From: Verrucomicrobiota bacterium
Lineage (GTDB): Bacteria; Verrucomicrobiota; Verrucomicrobiia; Verrucomicrobiales; Akkermansiaceae
Assembly (NCBI GenBank): GCA_026397725.1
Contig: JAPLUI010000080.1
Location: 1-41,207, forward strand
Reading direction: 5' to 3'
Length of the DNA stretch: 41,207 nucleotides
Shown here: one piece after another, positions 26,755 through 35,731 of the stretch
Position numbering within the stretch: the stretch's first letter is position 1
How the letters are laid out: each line of letters starts with the position of its first letter
The notes under the pieces: generated by a model
Database searches by the model: none
Told to the model about the DNA's origin: nothing
Seen by the model: only the letters and a program-made list of their open reading frames with translations
Translations under genes and position numbers: made by a program

Positions 26755-28885
26755 TCAATCTTCTTTGATAGAGCCTGCTGAGGTTGGCTGGGGCCTGAAC
26801 CAGTCCAGCAGGCGATCGGAGCTGTCAGGGAAAACCACAAACAGGTTGTGAATGCCGCTCACCTTTTGCACCGGGCAGGACTTCTGGCCGGCCATCAGGG
26901 TGCCGAGCAACTGTCCGTTCGGAGCATCGAGGCGGAGTTCCGCGAAGGCTTTACCCCCGCCGCTGGGCTCCAGGCCAAACTCGGCGGTGCTTGCCTGGCC
27001 GCTGCCGAAATCGATGTTGGCGTATTTCACCCAGGCTCCTTTGGAGATACGATTGATGCCCAGTCCGCCGACGGTGCGCAGGCCGCTCATGCGCTGGTAG
27101 TCCTCGGCCTGGATCTTCTCGGTGGCCAGGCGGCGCGTGGCCGCAAGTTTGTCGAAGGGAAAATCCTTGCGCAGGCCGATGGAATCAATGGGTATCGTTC
27201 TATAGCCGAGCTTGAAGGCGGGCGAGGTGGCGGCTAACGAATAGTCGCCATACTGGAGGTCCCAGTCGGGCTTGCCGCGCTTGAGCAGCGGGTCGCCAAA
27301 ATAGGAATTCTTGTCCATGCCGTTTTCCGGATAGGGGCTGGGGTTGGGCTTGGCCGGGTCCTTGGCGGCGATCACATTGCAATCGACCTCTTTGATACCT
27401 TTCTTAACTTCTGCTGGCAAACTGCCGAGCGTGCCGGCCATGCCGCTGAAGGTCTGGCCGCTGGTGTCATAGCGCATGACATTGCCATCCAGGGCGAACA
27501 CATTGCGGCGCACGGTGAAGTCCCAACCGGGCTCGATAAAGGGGGCAAGCGTGATGACACGTCCGAGCGTGCAGTCGGCGACGAGGTTGTTGACGATCTC
27601 CTCGCCGATGTTTTTCATCATGAACGCGCCAGTGGCATCACCGCCGTGGCAGTGATAGAGGATGTTGTTTTCAACAGTCATGAATGAAATTGCTTTCAAT
27701 GCGGTGGCCTTTGTTGACGTAGGATTCTGCGGCGCTGTGGAACGGCCCGTCGCCGATGGTCCAGCCATTCAGATAGACGCCGTTGGAACCGGCGCCGGTG
27801 ATCAGGTTGTTCTCCACCACGCAGTTCTGCGCCTGGATGTTGAGCCAGACCGCCGCGTGGCCGGCGGCTAACAGCCGGCAGTTCTTCACCGTGAGTCGTT
27901 CGACATTCTCGCCAAAGACCATGCCTTGTTGCAGGAAATCCGGGGTGCTGCCATCCTTGCCTGCCAGGAAAATATGCCAGCGTTCGCTGAAGTCGGAGCC
28001 GATGATCGAGACATTCTCGAAGGTGATGCCCGTTGCCGGCGTTGCCGGCGCGCGGCCCATGATTTCGAGAAAGCGCTCGCCTGCGGGCCGCAGGATCACA
28101 TGATCGGCCGGCGTGCCGGACTTGGGCCAGTAATAGACAAACCCGTCCTTGTGCTTGAGGCACCATTCACCCGGTTCGTCGAGAAACTCCAACACACCAC
28201 GCAGGAACAAGCGCCCGTTCATGGTGCAATCCTTGATGCCGCTGCCTTCGTCCACCGGCAGGGTGCCGTTGGCATCAGGACTGCTCTTCAGCACGGCACG
28301 CATCTCGGCAAACCAGTCGGAGCCGAGAAACGTAAACACCTGGGCATCGGAATAATCGTAACCCAGCCACTCCTTGGGCACGCCGACCGCGCTGCTGCCA
28401 CGCGGCCCCGCGCCACCGCCGAACCCGCTGCCGGCATTCGGGGTTTGCGCCATGGTGGCGGGCTTGCCGTCCACGATCAAATTGTAGAAACGCTTCCCCT
28501 TGGGCACCGGCGTGCGCCAGATGTTGTCCTTCCATTTCTCCCAACCGGTCACCGGCAGACCGCCATACAGTTCGGCGGTGGCACCGGGTTTTGCGCCCTT
28601 GACGGTCAGGCCGCTGTCGCGCTCATCGAAGGTGAGCGTGGCGGTATGGAAATACCGGCCGGTTGCTAACAGAATAACATGCCCGCTGCCGCCAGCCGCG
28701 CGCGCCGCGTCACGTGCGGCGGGAAGCGAAGCAAGGGGTTTGTCCTTGGTGCCAGGGTTGTGGTCGTTGCCGGTGGGCACGACATAATACGTCGCGGCCA
28801 TGAGCGTCTGGCACAGCGCCACGACCGCCAAGCAGGTGATCCTGGAAACGAGAATGGAAACGGTTGTCGTGGCGTTCTTAACCAC
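26755..28885 (-). pseudogene. Secreted parallel beta-helix protein (pectate-lyase-like fold), frameshifted
   Basis: The first frame encodes a signal peptide (ITCLAVVALCQTLMAA), then TYYVVPTGNDHNPGTKDKPL and the AARDAAR block typical of secreted right-handed beta-helix proteins. It continues through ladder repeats such as GITFENVSIIG and RLTVKNCRLL to NGVYLNGWTIG and HRIESNFIHDC, where a stop appears at 27671. The second frame resumes with VENNILYHCHGGDATGAFMM and runs to 26755. In relatives the text after FIHDCG normally continues for several more rungs, so both a frameshift and a deletion seem likely near 27680. The start is unclear: the first in-frame codon after the repeat is a GTG at 28885, itself inside a MITE-like repeat. 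Polysaccharide lyase or glycosidase activity was probably its role. Confidence 0.8.
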
Positions 28886-29010
28886 AGATTTAACGGATTG
28901 AAGAGGATTACACGGAAAAGATGAATGCGATCCATCAAACCTTGGGCTCACCCAAACGGTGAATGCCATAAAACTCATAACTCTTTTATAATCCGTGTAA
29001 TCCGTGGTTT
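28878..29010. repeat. MITE-like repeat with terminal inverted repeats, copy 2
   Basis: The ends are AACCACAGATTTAACGGATT and AATCCGTGTAATCCGTGGTT, nearly inverted repeats of each other. The interior is related to 22258-22400. It overlaps the probable start of the beta-helix gene by a few codons. Confidence 0.85.
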
Positions 29011-29063
29011 CTATTTCGCCATCTGGCACCAGAACCCGCGTTGCGCTGGGTGTGGAAAATGGC

Positions 29064-29127
29064 GGAACATGGCCCGTCATGCGGGTTCTCGCCGAGCTGG
29101 GGCTCGGCGTTCCCGGGGCCATGTTCC
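29064..29127. repeat. Long palindromic repeat
   Basis: GGAACATGGCCC (29064-29075) pairs with GGGCCATGTTCC (29116-29127) in a perfect 12-bp stem, with an inner hairpin CCGAGC/GCTCGG. It sits in the gap between the GH29 and beta-helix genes. Confidence 0.8.
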
Positions 29128-29199
29128 TCGGGAGGGTGATGAGTTCGCGCGGGCGGACCGGGAATCGGAAGCAATGGATCATCGTCATCTTCTGGTATT

Positions 29200-30036
29200 C
29201 TAACTGGCTTGCGTGTGATATACCGCGAGTTTGCGGATCAGCGGCGTGGCTGCGCTCTTGAGCACGTTCAGGCGCACGGCGGCCACTTCCACCGGGGTGA
29301 TCCGTTCGATGCGCTTGTGGCCGATGCAGGTGCCGCCGCCGATTATCTGCCAGGTCTCACCGACCTTGCCTTCGAGCACATAGCCCGCCTTGGGGTCGGG
29401 CAGCCCGCCATCGATCCAGATCTCGGCCAGCGGCCCGTACTTGCCCCACAATTCCTTCACTTGTTGGATCTTGGCTGCCGCGTATTTGGCTTGCAAGGCG
29501 TCGTCGCCACCTTGGCCGCGCTTGACAAAGCCGGGATGATCGACCTGCCACCAACCGTTGACCCGCATGTGGCAGTAAATGCCGGGGGACACCCCGTTGT
29601 TGCGGCAGGAATCGACAAACTCTTTGACGATGTCGCCTTTGCCGATTTTCCACGGCGATTGTTTCAGGCCGTAGGGATAAGCGTCGCTCTGCCACAGCAT
29701 GAAGCCGCTGCCATGGGTGGCGGTAAGAACCGCATACTTCGCGCCCAGCGCCTTCGGCACTTCCATCCATTGGTTGGTATCGAGCCTGGTGGGATTGAAG
29801 ATCTCCGGCTTGGGGAAATCATCGTATTTGCGGTGATCCCAGCCGGGCTTGAAGGCATTCATATCGTAATGATAGAAAACCCCGATTTCATAGTCCTGCC
29901 ACTGCGCCTGCTCGGCAGTCGGCCGCGGCAGCGCATCGGAATGAACCGTCGGCCCCTTGCTTGCCGGCTGGTCAGCAGCCGTTGCTGCGGCGGCGAATAA
30001 CACGGCACCCATAAGTTGCCTCACTGCTTTTTTCAT
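29200..30036 (-). CDS. GH29 alpha-L-fucosidase with a large internal deletion
   Basis: A 278-residue protein starting MKKAVRQLMGAVLFAAAATA (signal peptide). Residues 47-210 follow GH29 closely: QDYEIGVFYHYDMNAF, KYAVLTATHGSGFMLWQS and the nucleophile motif EIWIDGG with Asp209. Immediately after GGLPDPKAG the sequence jumps to YVLEGKVGETWQ and then to the family's usual end (TCIGHKRIERITPVEVAAVR and ATPLIRKLAVYH). Secreted GH29 enzymes are normally 450-550 residues, so some 200 or more residues, including the region of the acid/base, are missing in frame around 29385. The product is probably inactive as a fucosidase. It lies between the REP element at 30161 and the beta-helix pseudogene. Confidence 0.85.
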   Translation of the reverse strand: MKKAVRQLMGAVLFAAAATAADQPASKGPTVHSDALPRPTAEQAQWQDYEIGVFYHYDMNAFKPGWDHRKYDDFPKPEIFNPTRLDTNQWMEVPKALGAKYAVLTATHGSGFMLWQSDAYPYGLKQSPWKIGKGDIVKEFVDSCRNNGVSPGIYCHMRVNGWWQVDHPGFVKRGQGGDDALQAKYAAAKIQQVKELWGKYGPLAEIWIDGGLPDPKAGYVLEGKVGETWQIIGGGTCIGHKRIERITPVEVAAVRLNVLKSAATPLIRKLAVYHTQAS

Positions 30037-30160
30037 ATTGATTTGTTTAGGGCACCACGGTTTTAAGTTTCGCAAGCTGACCCTAACTGAAACGGAAGTG
30101 TCATGTTGATATTTGGGGAGTGGTGCATGAGCTGAATTGTTGCGGTGCGTTAGCTGTATT

Positions 30161-30240
30161 GTAGCGGCGCTCTGTGAGCGCCGTAGCCAATGAGATGGGA
30201 TCGATGCATTTGCCAGCGGCGGTCACAGACCGCCGCTACA
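30161..30240. repeat. Palindromic repeat, GTAGCGGCG family, copy 1
   Basis: The left arm GTAGCGGCGCTCTGTGAGCG and the right arm GGCGGTCACAGACCGCCGC are each internally palindromic and pair with each other at their outer ends (TGTAGCGGCG/CGCCGCTACA). The right arm overlaps the 3' end of the GH43-like gene and supplies its last codons and its stop. Confidence 0.88.
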
Positions 30241-32061
30241 AGGCACCACCTTTCTGCCAAATGTCACGCCGCTGTCGTTGAAGCTGTCGATCACAAAGAA
30301 ATAATCCAGGCCGCCCGTCAGGCCGGAAACCACCGTCCTGGTGCCATCCCGCACATCCTGGCTGTGATAGAGTTGGTCCTTGGCTTGTCCCCAGCGGACC
30401 ACATAGCCGGTCGCGCCGTCGGCGGCGGGCCACTCGATCCCGGCCTGAATCGCATCCTGGTCTTTTCCCCGCTTCACCACCGGAGCCATCGCCTCGGCAG
30501 GCGGTTTGCCCAAGCCGCTGCCAAACACCCGCAGATCGCGCAGCGCGAATTTGCCGCGGCCGGCCATGTGAATGATGGTTAGTTTCACATGGCGTGCCGT
30601 CACTGGCGTTTCGAGTTGGACATAATCATGCGGGACATCCTGCCGATTGGCGGATTTATCAAACAACAATTTCCAATTTTTCCCGTCGTCGCTGGCTTCC
30701 ATCACGTACTGATGATAGAGTTCATCTTCGGAGCGGCGTTTTGCCTGGGCCGTCACGTCCTGTTCCGCAAAATTCACCTGCACGGCATTGATGCGGCAGG
30801 GCTTGCCAAGATCCACCGCCAGCCATTCGCCCTTGTCACCGGTCTTCGCACTCCACCAGGTCCTGATGTTCTCGTCGAAGGCGTGTTCTAGCGGATGATC
30901 CGGCAGCACCGAGGATGCCGTCGCCATTTTCTTATGGGACAGCAGCATCCAGCCGACCAGGTTGCCGCCGGGTCCGGCCTTGCGCCCACCCACCCCACGC
31001 TGTGGCAGATCTCCCAGATAGGTGTCCGTATACAGCATGTCCTTGTCCGAGCCGGCAGGATAGAGCGCCACCCGCCGCTCGAACATGTGGAAGACACTCG
31101 TGTCTGCGGTGACCACGCGCCAGTCGTTGCCCTTGCTGTCGGTGAATGTCCCCGAGTTGCCGGCGCCCCCACCAAAGCCCACTGGCCGATAGGCCACAGG
31201 ATTCGCCGGGGAATACTTGTACGGCCCCCAGGGCGACGTTGACGTATAGGCGACATCGCAATAAAATGGCAGTTGGCACCGCACGGAAATCTGCAGGTGA
31301 TAGATGCCGTTGCGTTTGGTCATCAACGCGCCCTCGCCGGTTTTGTTGGCAATCGGCACGGACGTGCCCGCCTCTGCGGGGCCGATGCGGAAGAACCCCT
31401 TGTCATCCGGCTGTGTGTCGCCCACCGGCATGCAGGGCTCAGGGCCGCGCACAATCTTCAGGTGATCCTTCGGGTTGACTTCAGTCACATAAATGCCGCG
31501 CACCGGCTTGAAACCCACTGCATAGACATAGACCTTGCCGTCGTCATCGGTGAAGATCCATTCATCATTGGCCACAGGTACCCGGTCGCCGACCCGCTCG
31601 AAGGTGCCCTTCTTCGGATCCATGAACCGATAGAAGGCGTCGCATTGCTGGCTGTAGACGAGCGCCCCGTCGACCACAGATGCCGCCGGGTTGTAGCCCC
31701 AAACCGGCAGATCCTTTTCCGGTTGGCCGTTGGGGACGTGCTCGCCATCGCCGATGTAACTGTAGTTGTCGTTGCTGGGCACCAGATTCCAACTGATAAG
31801 GTCCGACGACCACCAATAACCGGCGCTCTTGGAGGAAAACAGGTAATAATCCCCCTTGAACGGCACGATCACCGGATCGGCCGCCTCGCGGCCGGTGCCA
31901 CGGTCGGGCCGGAAACAATAGTCGAGGTTGAGCGGGTTGCAGTAAGTGCTGTTAGGAGCGATCTTCTCGGGTGGCACGAGCGGAGTGGCGGCCTCGGCAG
32001 GGATGGCGGCTCCAAGCAACATGGCAGCGGCTGTGATTCGGTTCATGATTTTCGGAGTCAT
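30223..32061 (-). CDS. Secreted GH43-like glycosidase with discoidin (F5/8 type C) and Fn3-like domains
   Basis: A 612-residue protein. MTPKIMNRITAAAMLLGAAI is a signal peptide. Residues about 45-370 resemble the five-bladed propeller of GH43 and related families: AADPVIVPFKGDYYLFSS carries the conserved general-base Asp, followed by WSSDLISW, VWGYNPAASVVDG and KRNGIYHLQISV. Residues about 385-515 are a discoidin-type carbohydrate-binding domain (DHPLEHAFDENIRTWWSAKT, WLAVDLGKP, RHVKLTI). An Fn3-like segment ends the protein. The start ATG overlaps the stop of the GH106-like gene (ATGA), so translation is coupled. The final codons PCSGGL and the TGA stop come from a palindromic repeat. Likely substrates are arabinosides, xylosides or galactosides. 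Confidence 0.88.
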   Translation of the reverse strand: MTPKIMNRITAAAMLLGAAIPAEAATPLVPPEKIAPNSTYCNPLNLDYCFRPDRGTGREAADPVIVPFKGDYYLFSSKSAGYWWSSDLISWNLVPSNDNYSYIGDGEHVPNGQPEKDLPVWGYNPAASVVDGALVYSQQCDAFYRFMDPKKGTFERVGDRVPVANDEWIFTDDDGKVYVYAVGFKPVRGIYVTEVNPKDHLKIVRGPEPCMPVGDTQPDDKGFFRIGPAEAGTSVPIANKTGEGALMTKRNGIYHLQISVRCQLPFYCDVAYTSTSPWGPYKYSPANPVAYRPVGFGGGAGNSGTFTDSKGNDWRVVTADTSVFHMFERRVALYPAGSDKDMLYTDTYLGDLPQRGVGGRKAGPGGNLVGWMLLSHKKMATASSVLPDHPLEHAFDENIRTWWSAKTGDKGEWLAVDLGKPCRINAVQVNFAEQDVTAQAKRRSEDELYHQYVMEASDDGKNWKLLFDKSANRQDVPHDYVQLETPVTARHVKLTIIHMAGRGKFALRDLRVFGSGLGKPPAEAMAPVVKRGKDQDAIQAGIEWPAADGATGYVVRWGQAKDQLYHSQDVRDGTRTVVSGLTGGLDYFFVIDSFNDSGVTFGRKVVPCSGGL

Positions 32062-35000
32062 TTGGATGGATCTATTGTGGTCTGTGGCTGCGCGGTCTGG
32101 AGCGTCACCGGTCCTAGCAGGCCGGAGGAAAATTGAGAGTCGGGGCCGCCCATGAACATCTCGGTGCGCGTCCTGCGCTGTCCGCCGGGAAGATTGTTAT
32201 CACCCGCCAAGCGGTTCGGCCACAGGTTCACCACGGAGATTTCCAGAGTGTTCTCACCGGGCTTGAGCGCCCCGCTGATGTCCACCCGCCACGGCGAACA
32301 CCAGAGAACACCCAGATCCTTGCCGTTGAGTTTGATCCGGGCGGTTTCCTTGACCGCACCCAGATCCAGCCACAGTCGGGACGTGAGGTCGGAGGTCGGA
32401 GATCGGGCGTCAGAATGGGTCTTACTGACCTCTAACCTCTGACTTCTGACCTCTGGTGCAAGGTCGAAGACCTTGCGATAGACGGCGGTGCCGCTGAAAT
32501 CTCTCGCTGCCGGTTCCGGTCGCGCGCGCCAGTCCGCCAGCTTGTCAAACACCAGCAGACCCTTGGCGGGATCGCCGGTCAGGTTATCAATCGGATAGAA
32601 CCACTTCGGATCGAACTGGACGGTCCACGGGCCGGTAAGCTCCTGAATGGGTTGCAGGGTTGGGAAATTTACTGACCGGACGGCCCGGAGGTCCGTCCCT
32701 ACCAATGGCTTTTGGAACACCACAAACAGCCCGCCGTAGGGCTCGAACTGCAACGGGATGGACGTACTACCGTCCTTGGACTCGAATTGCGGCAGCGCCC
32801 GCTGCGTGCCAGTCACCGGATCCCATAACTCCGGGTGTTTGCCGTCCACCCGGAACGTGCACTCGACCTGCAGCGCGGTGGCGTGCCGGTTGCTCACGAA
32901 GTAGATCTCGGCATCCCCGCTGCGGCGATGGATGAAATCCACCAGCGCGTTTTTGGATTTGCTGGTGTAGGCGAAATCCACCGGCACCTTGGCCTGCTCC
33001 AACACCTCGCGGATAGTCACGCCACAGATCACCCGCCCCTTGCCGTAGGTTTTTTGCAGCACTGGCGCAGTGGCATCGGTTCCCCACATCTTGTCGGCGA
33101 TGGCCTTGAGTTGCCGGTCGCTTTGCGGATAGTCCGTTAGACCGGGTGTGCGTTGCGGTTTCGGGCCGATGACCGTAGCCCCGGCGGCCACCAGTTCCTC
33201 GAGTTTCCTAACGACATCCAGGGGCATGACCGGCCGCTCCGGCAGGGCCAGCACCCGGTAACTCATCCCGTTAGGCAGCACGATCCGGCCGTCCTTGACC
33301 GCCAGCCGCGTGAGCAGCACCTCCGAGTTGCACATGTCATAGTCATAGCCGAAGCCGCGCGATGGATCGATGTTCTTGGGTGGCACGAAATTGGGCACCT
33401 CGTCGCCACTATAATAGAGCACGTCGGCCACAAACAACCCCTGCCGCAAGATATAACAACATCGTGACAGATAACGCAGCAGGCCTTCGGCGCCTTGGTT
33501 CCACCACGTTTGATTGTGGCTGAAATGAATGCCGCCGAAAACCGACTTGCCGGGCAGGCCATTCTCCGGGCCGGAGGTGGCCGAACCATGGATGCACAGC
33601 GCGTTGATGCCCTCGCAGAAGGCGTTGTTGGCATGCATCAGCAGGTCGGCGGGGGCGGTGCCCCAGCGTGCCCGGCGCCCGCCGCTGGTGAAGGCCTCGG
33701 AGGCCACCAGCGGTTTGCCATACAAATGCCCGGCGCTGGCCGCTTGTTTCGCATTGACGTTCTGGGCGGCATCCATCCAGCCCGGTGTCGTGATGGTGTT
33801 ATGATCGGCCGGAGCCCCCTGGTTTTCCTTCCATAACTCGATCTCCCAGAACTCCGCCACCGGCACGTCCATGCGTCCCTGGTTCATCAGCCCGTCGTTG
33901 AAATACAGGCGCGGATGATGCTGGCCGCCGGCTTCCGCCCGCACTTTCAGGCCGTCGGCATGGGCGAGTTCCGCCCAGCGCCCGTAGTGCTGGTCCGCGG
34001 CACAATCGGCGATGGTGCGCCGCACATCTGCCAGGAAACGGTCGGTGATCCCGACGCTGTCCACGATCTCATCCGCCAGGGCTGCCAGATAGGGAACCGG
34101 ATCGTAACCGCGCCGGGTCTTGAATTCCTCAAGCATCTTGGGCGTCCAGGAATACATCAGGTCGGCCTCGAAATTGTCCTCGATGGAATACTGCCAGGTC
34201 TTGCCAACCAGCCCGCCCACATCTCCTAACAGCGGCTTGATGCCTGTTTCATAATGCTGCTCCATCGCGGCCGGGTTGAGGTAATCGGCCACCAGGCCGT
34301 TGCCAAATGCCAGCTTCTGGCCGGTCGTCGTCCGGCCGATCCGCACGACTTTCCAGGTCCCCGCCGGCACGTCCCAGGTCAGCGTGCCGTCTTCGGCCAC
34401 CTTGCCTGTTAGGTCGATCCGCTCACGCAGCGAGAGCGGACGATCCTCCGGCAGCGCCGCCAGGTCCTCCCTGACAAAATGGACCTGATCGATCTGCCGG
34501 GTCGCGGTCACACCTAACGGATTGGTGATACCCCGCTTGGCCGCCATGCGTGCCACTCGCTCGACCTCAAGCTTGTGCCCCAGCGCGAAGTCGCGCACGG
34601 TGGCATCCTTCGGCACCGCCATGCGGAACCAGCGCGCGGTGGTGGCCGGCACCGCCTGATAGATCGTGTTTCCGCCGGCCCCGACCGCAGTGGCCACCGG
34701 CTTGAATGCGACGCCATCATCCGACGCCTCAATGACCACCTGCCCCCCCAGGTCCAGCCACAGCCAATCCACGCCATGGGCTTGGCCGAAATCCACCAGG
34801 ATCCACGGTTTCTCGTCGGTGGATGCGGGTTTCCAGAGGGTGTTGAAATTGCCATCCAACAGATTTGGCAGGTCGCCCGGATTGCTGCTGGCGGTGACCA
34901 CCGGCGGCGGACAAGCGGATCTATCAGGAATGCGGAATGCCTGGACCGCCACCTCGGCATAGAGCGCCCCCTTGCCTCTCGGTTCCACCAATTTGCCTGC

Positions 35001-35459
35001 AAACTTCTGCGGCCCCTTGATGACGGTTTCTGAGTTGACCATCATCCAGGCTGCATTCTCCGGGGTGATCCACGGGCCGCCACAGGGCCAACCCGGGCAG
35101 GTGTTGACGCCGATTTTCAAGCCCAGGCGGTCGGCCTCACGCACCGCATGTTGGAATGCCTTGCGCCAGTTGTCACTCATGTACGGTGCGTCGGCCATCG
35201 CGTTCAGATCGATCAGATTGGCCCCGCCCGCGCCTTTGGCTTTCAGCTCCTCCATGTGCTGGGTGATGTCGGCCGGGGTGATCCGGCCGATCCAGAACAT
35301 GTTGACCCACGGCTTCGCCTCGTCGGGTGGAGTCACGAAGGCTTTGGCCAGATCGGTTTCGGCCCGCACCATTCCTAGCAGCGCACAAAGCACAATGGCC
35401 AGTATTGTAGCGGCGCTCGGTGAGCGCCGACGGCGATTGGGCGTTGCAGCGCCGCGCAT
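32058..35459 (-). CDS. Secreted GH106-like alpha-L-rhamnosidase
   Basis: A 1133-residue protein. The N-terminus has the GH106 opening AKPWVNMFWIGRITPADITQ, then KAKGAGGANLIDLNAM and KIGVNTCPGWPCGGPWITPE. Further on come the barrel motifs SWTPKMLEEFKTRRGYDP and VASEAFTSGG and the C-terminal beta-sandwich LWLDLGAVKETARIKLNGKD. GH106 removes alpha-L-rhamnose by inversion. The signal peptide is ATILAIVLCALLGMVRA. The only in-frame ATG before it, at 35459, lies inside a palindromic repeat; the repeat also encodes the arginine-rich n-region (NRRRRSPSAAT). The longer frame to 35735 is translated repeat. An ATGA overlap couples it to the GH43-like gene downstream. Confidence 0.9.
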   Translation of the reverse strand: MRGAATPNRRRRSPSAATILAIVLCALLGMVRAETDLAKAFVTPPDEAKPWVNMFWIGRITPADITQHMEELKAKGAGGANLIDLNAMADAPYMSDNWRKAFQHAVREADRLGLKIGVNTCPGWPCGGPWITPENAAWMMVNSETVIKGPQKFAGKLVEPRGKGALYAEVAVQAFRIPDRSACPPPVVTASSNPGDLPNLLDGNFNTLWKPASTDEKPWILVDFGQAHGVDWLWLDLGGQVVIEASDDGVAFKPVATAVGAGGNTIYQAVPATTARWFRMAVPKDATVRDFALGHKLEVERVARMAAKRGITNPLGVTATRQIDQVHFVREDLAALPEDRPLSLRERIDLTGKVAEDGTLTWDVPAGTWKVVRIGRTTTGQKLAFGNGLVADYLNPAAMEQHYETGIKPLLGDVGGLVGKTWQYSIEDNFEADLMYSWTPKMLEEFKTRRGYDPVPYLAALADEIVDSVGITDRFLADVRRTIADCAADQHYGRWAELAHADGLKVRAEAGGQHHPRLYFNDGLMNQGRMDVPVAEFWEIELWKENQGAPADHNTITTPGWMDAAQNVNAKQAASAGHLYGKPLVASEAFTSGGRRARWGTAPADLLMHANNAFCEGINALCIHGSATSGPENGLPGKSVFGGIHFSHNQTWWNQGAEGLLRYLSRCCYILRQGLFVADVLYYSGDEVPNFVPPKNIDPSRGFGYDYDMCNSEVLLTRLAVKDGRIVLPNGMSYRVLALPERPVMPLDVVRKLEELVAAGATVIGPKPQRTPGLTDYPQSDRQLKAIADKMWGTDATAPVLQKTYGKGRVICGVTIREVLEQAKVPVDFAYTSKSKNALVDFIHRRSGDAEIYFVSNRHATALQVECTFRVDGKHPELWDPVTGTQRALPQFESKDGSTSIPLQFEPYGGLFVVFQKPLVGTDLRAVRSVNFPTLQPIQELTGPWTVQFDPKWFYPIDNLTGDPAKGLLVFDKLADWRARPEPAARDFSGTAVYRKVFDLAPEVRSQRLEVSKTHSDARSPTSDLTSRLWLDLGAVKETARIKLNGKDLGVLWCSPWRVDISGALKPGENTLEISVVNLWPNRLAGDNNLPGGQRRTRTEMFMGGPDSQFSSGLLGPVTLQTAQPQTTIDPSK

Positions 35460-35673
35460 GGGAGCATTGTAGCGGCGCTCTATGAGCGTCGTTGCGCAAG
35501 AACTGCCGCTTGGCGTTGGGCATCGGCGGTCACAGACCGCCGCTACAGAGCCGCGCATGGGAGCATTGTAGCGGCGCTCTATGAGCGTCGCTGGCGGATG
35601 AGGAGTCCCACCGGATGGTGAAGAATCGTCATCGGCCGCACTTGGGCATCGACGGTCATAGACCGCCGCTACA
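35408..35673. repeat. Cluster of GTAGCGGCG palindromic repeats
   Basis: Three elements: a half unit at 35408-35430, a full unit at 35469-35547 and a longer unit at 35568-35673. The full units begin GTAGCGGCGCTCTATGAGCG and end GACCGCCGCTACA. The third unit is nearly identical (two differences in 106 bp) to 41092-41197. The cluster fills the gap between the GH106-like and GH95-like genes and overlaps the start of the former. Confidence 0.9.
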
Positions 35674-35731
35674 GTGCTCCACATGGATGGAGATGCAATC
35701 CGACTCTTGACGTGACTTGGTGTGGCGGCTT

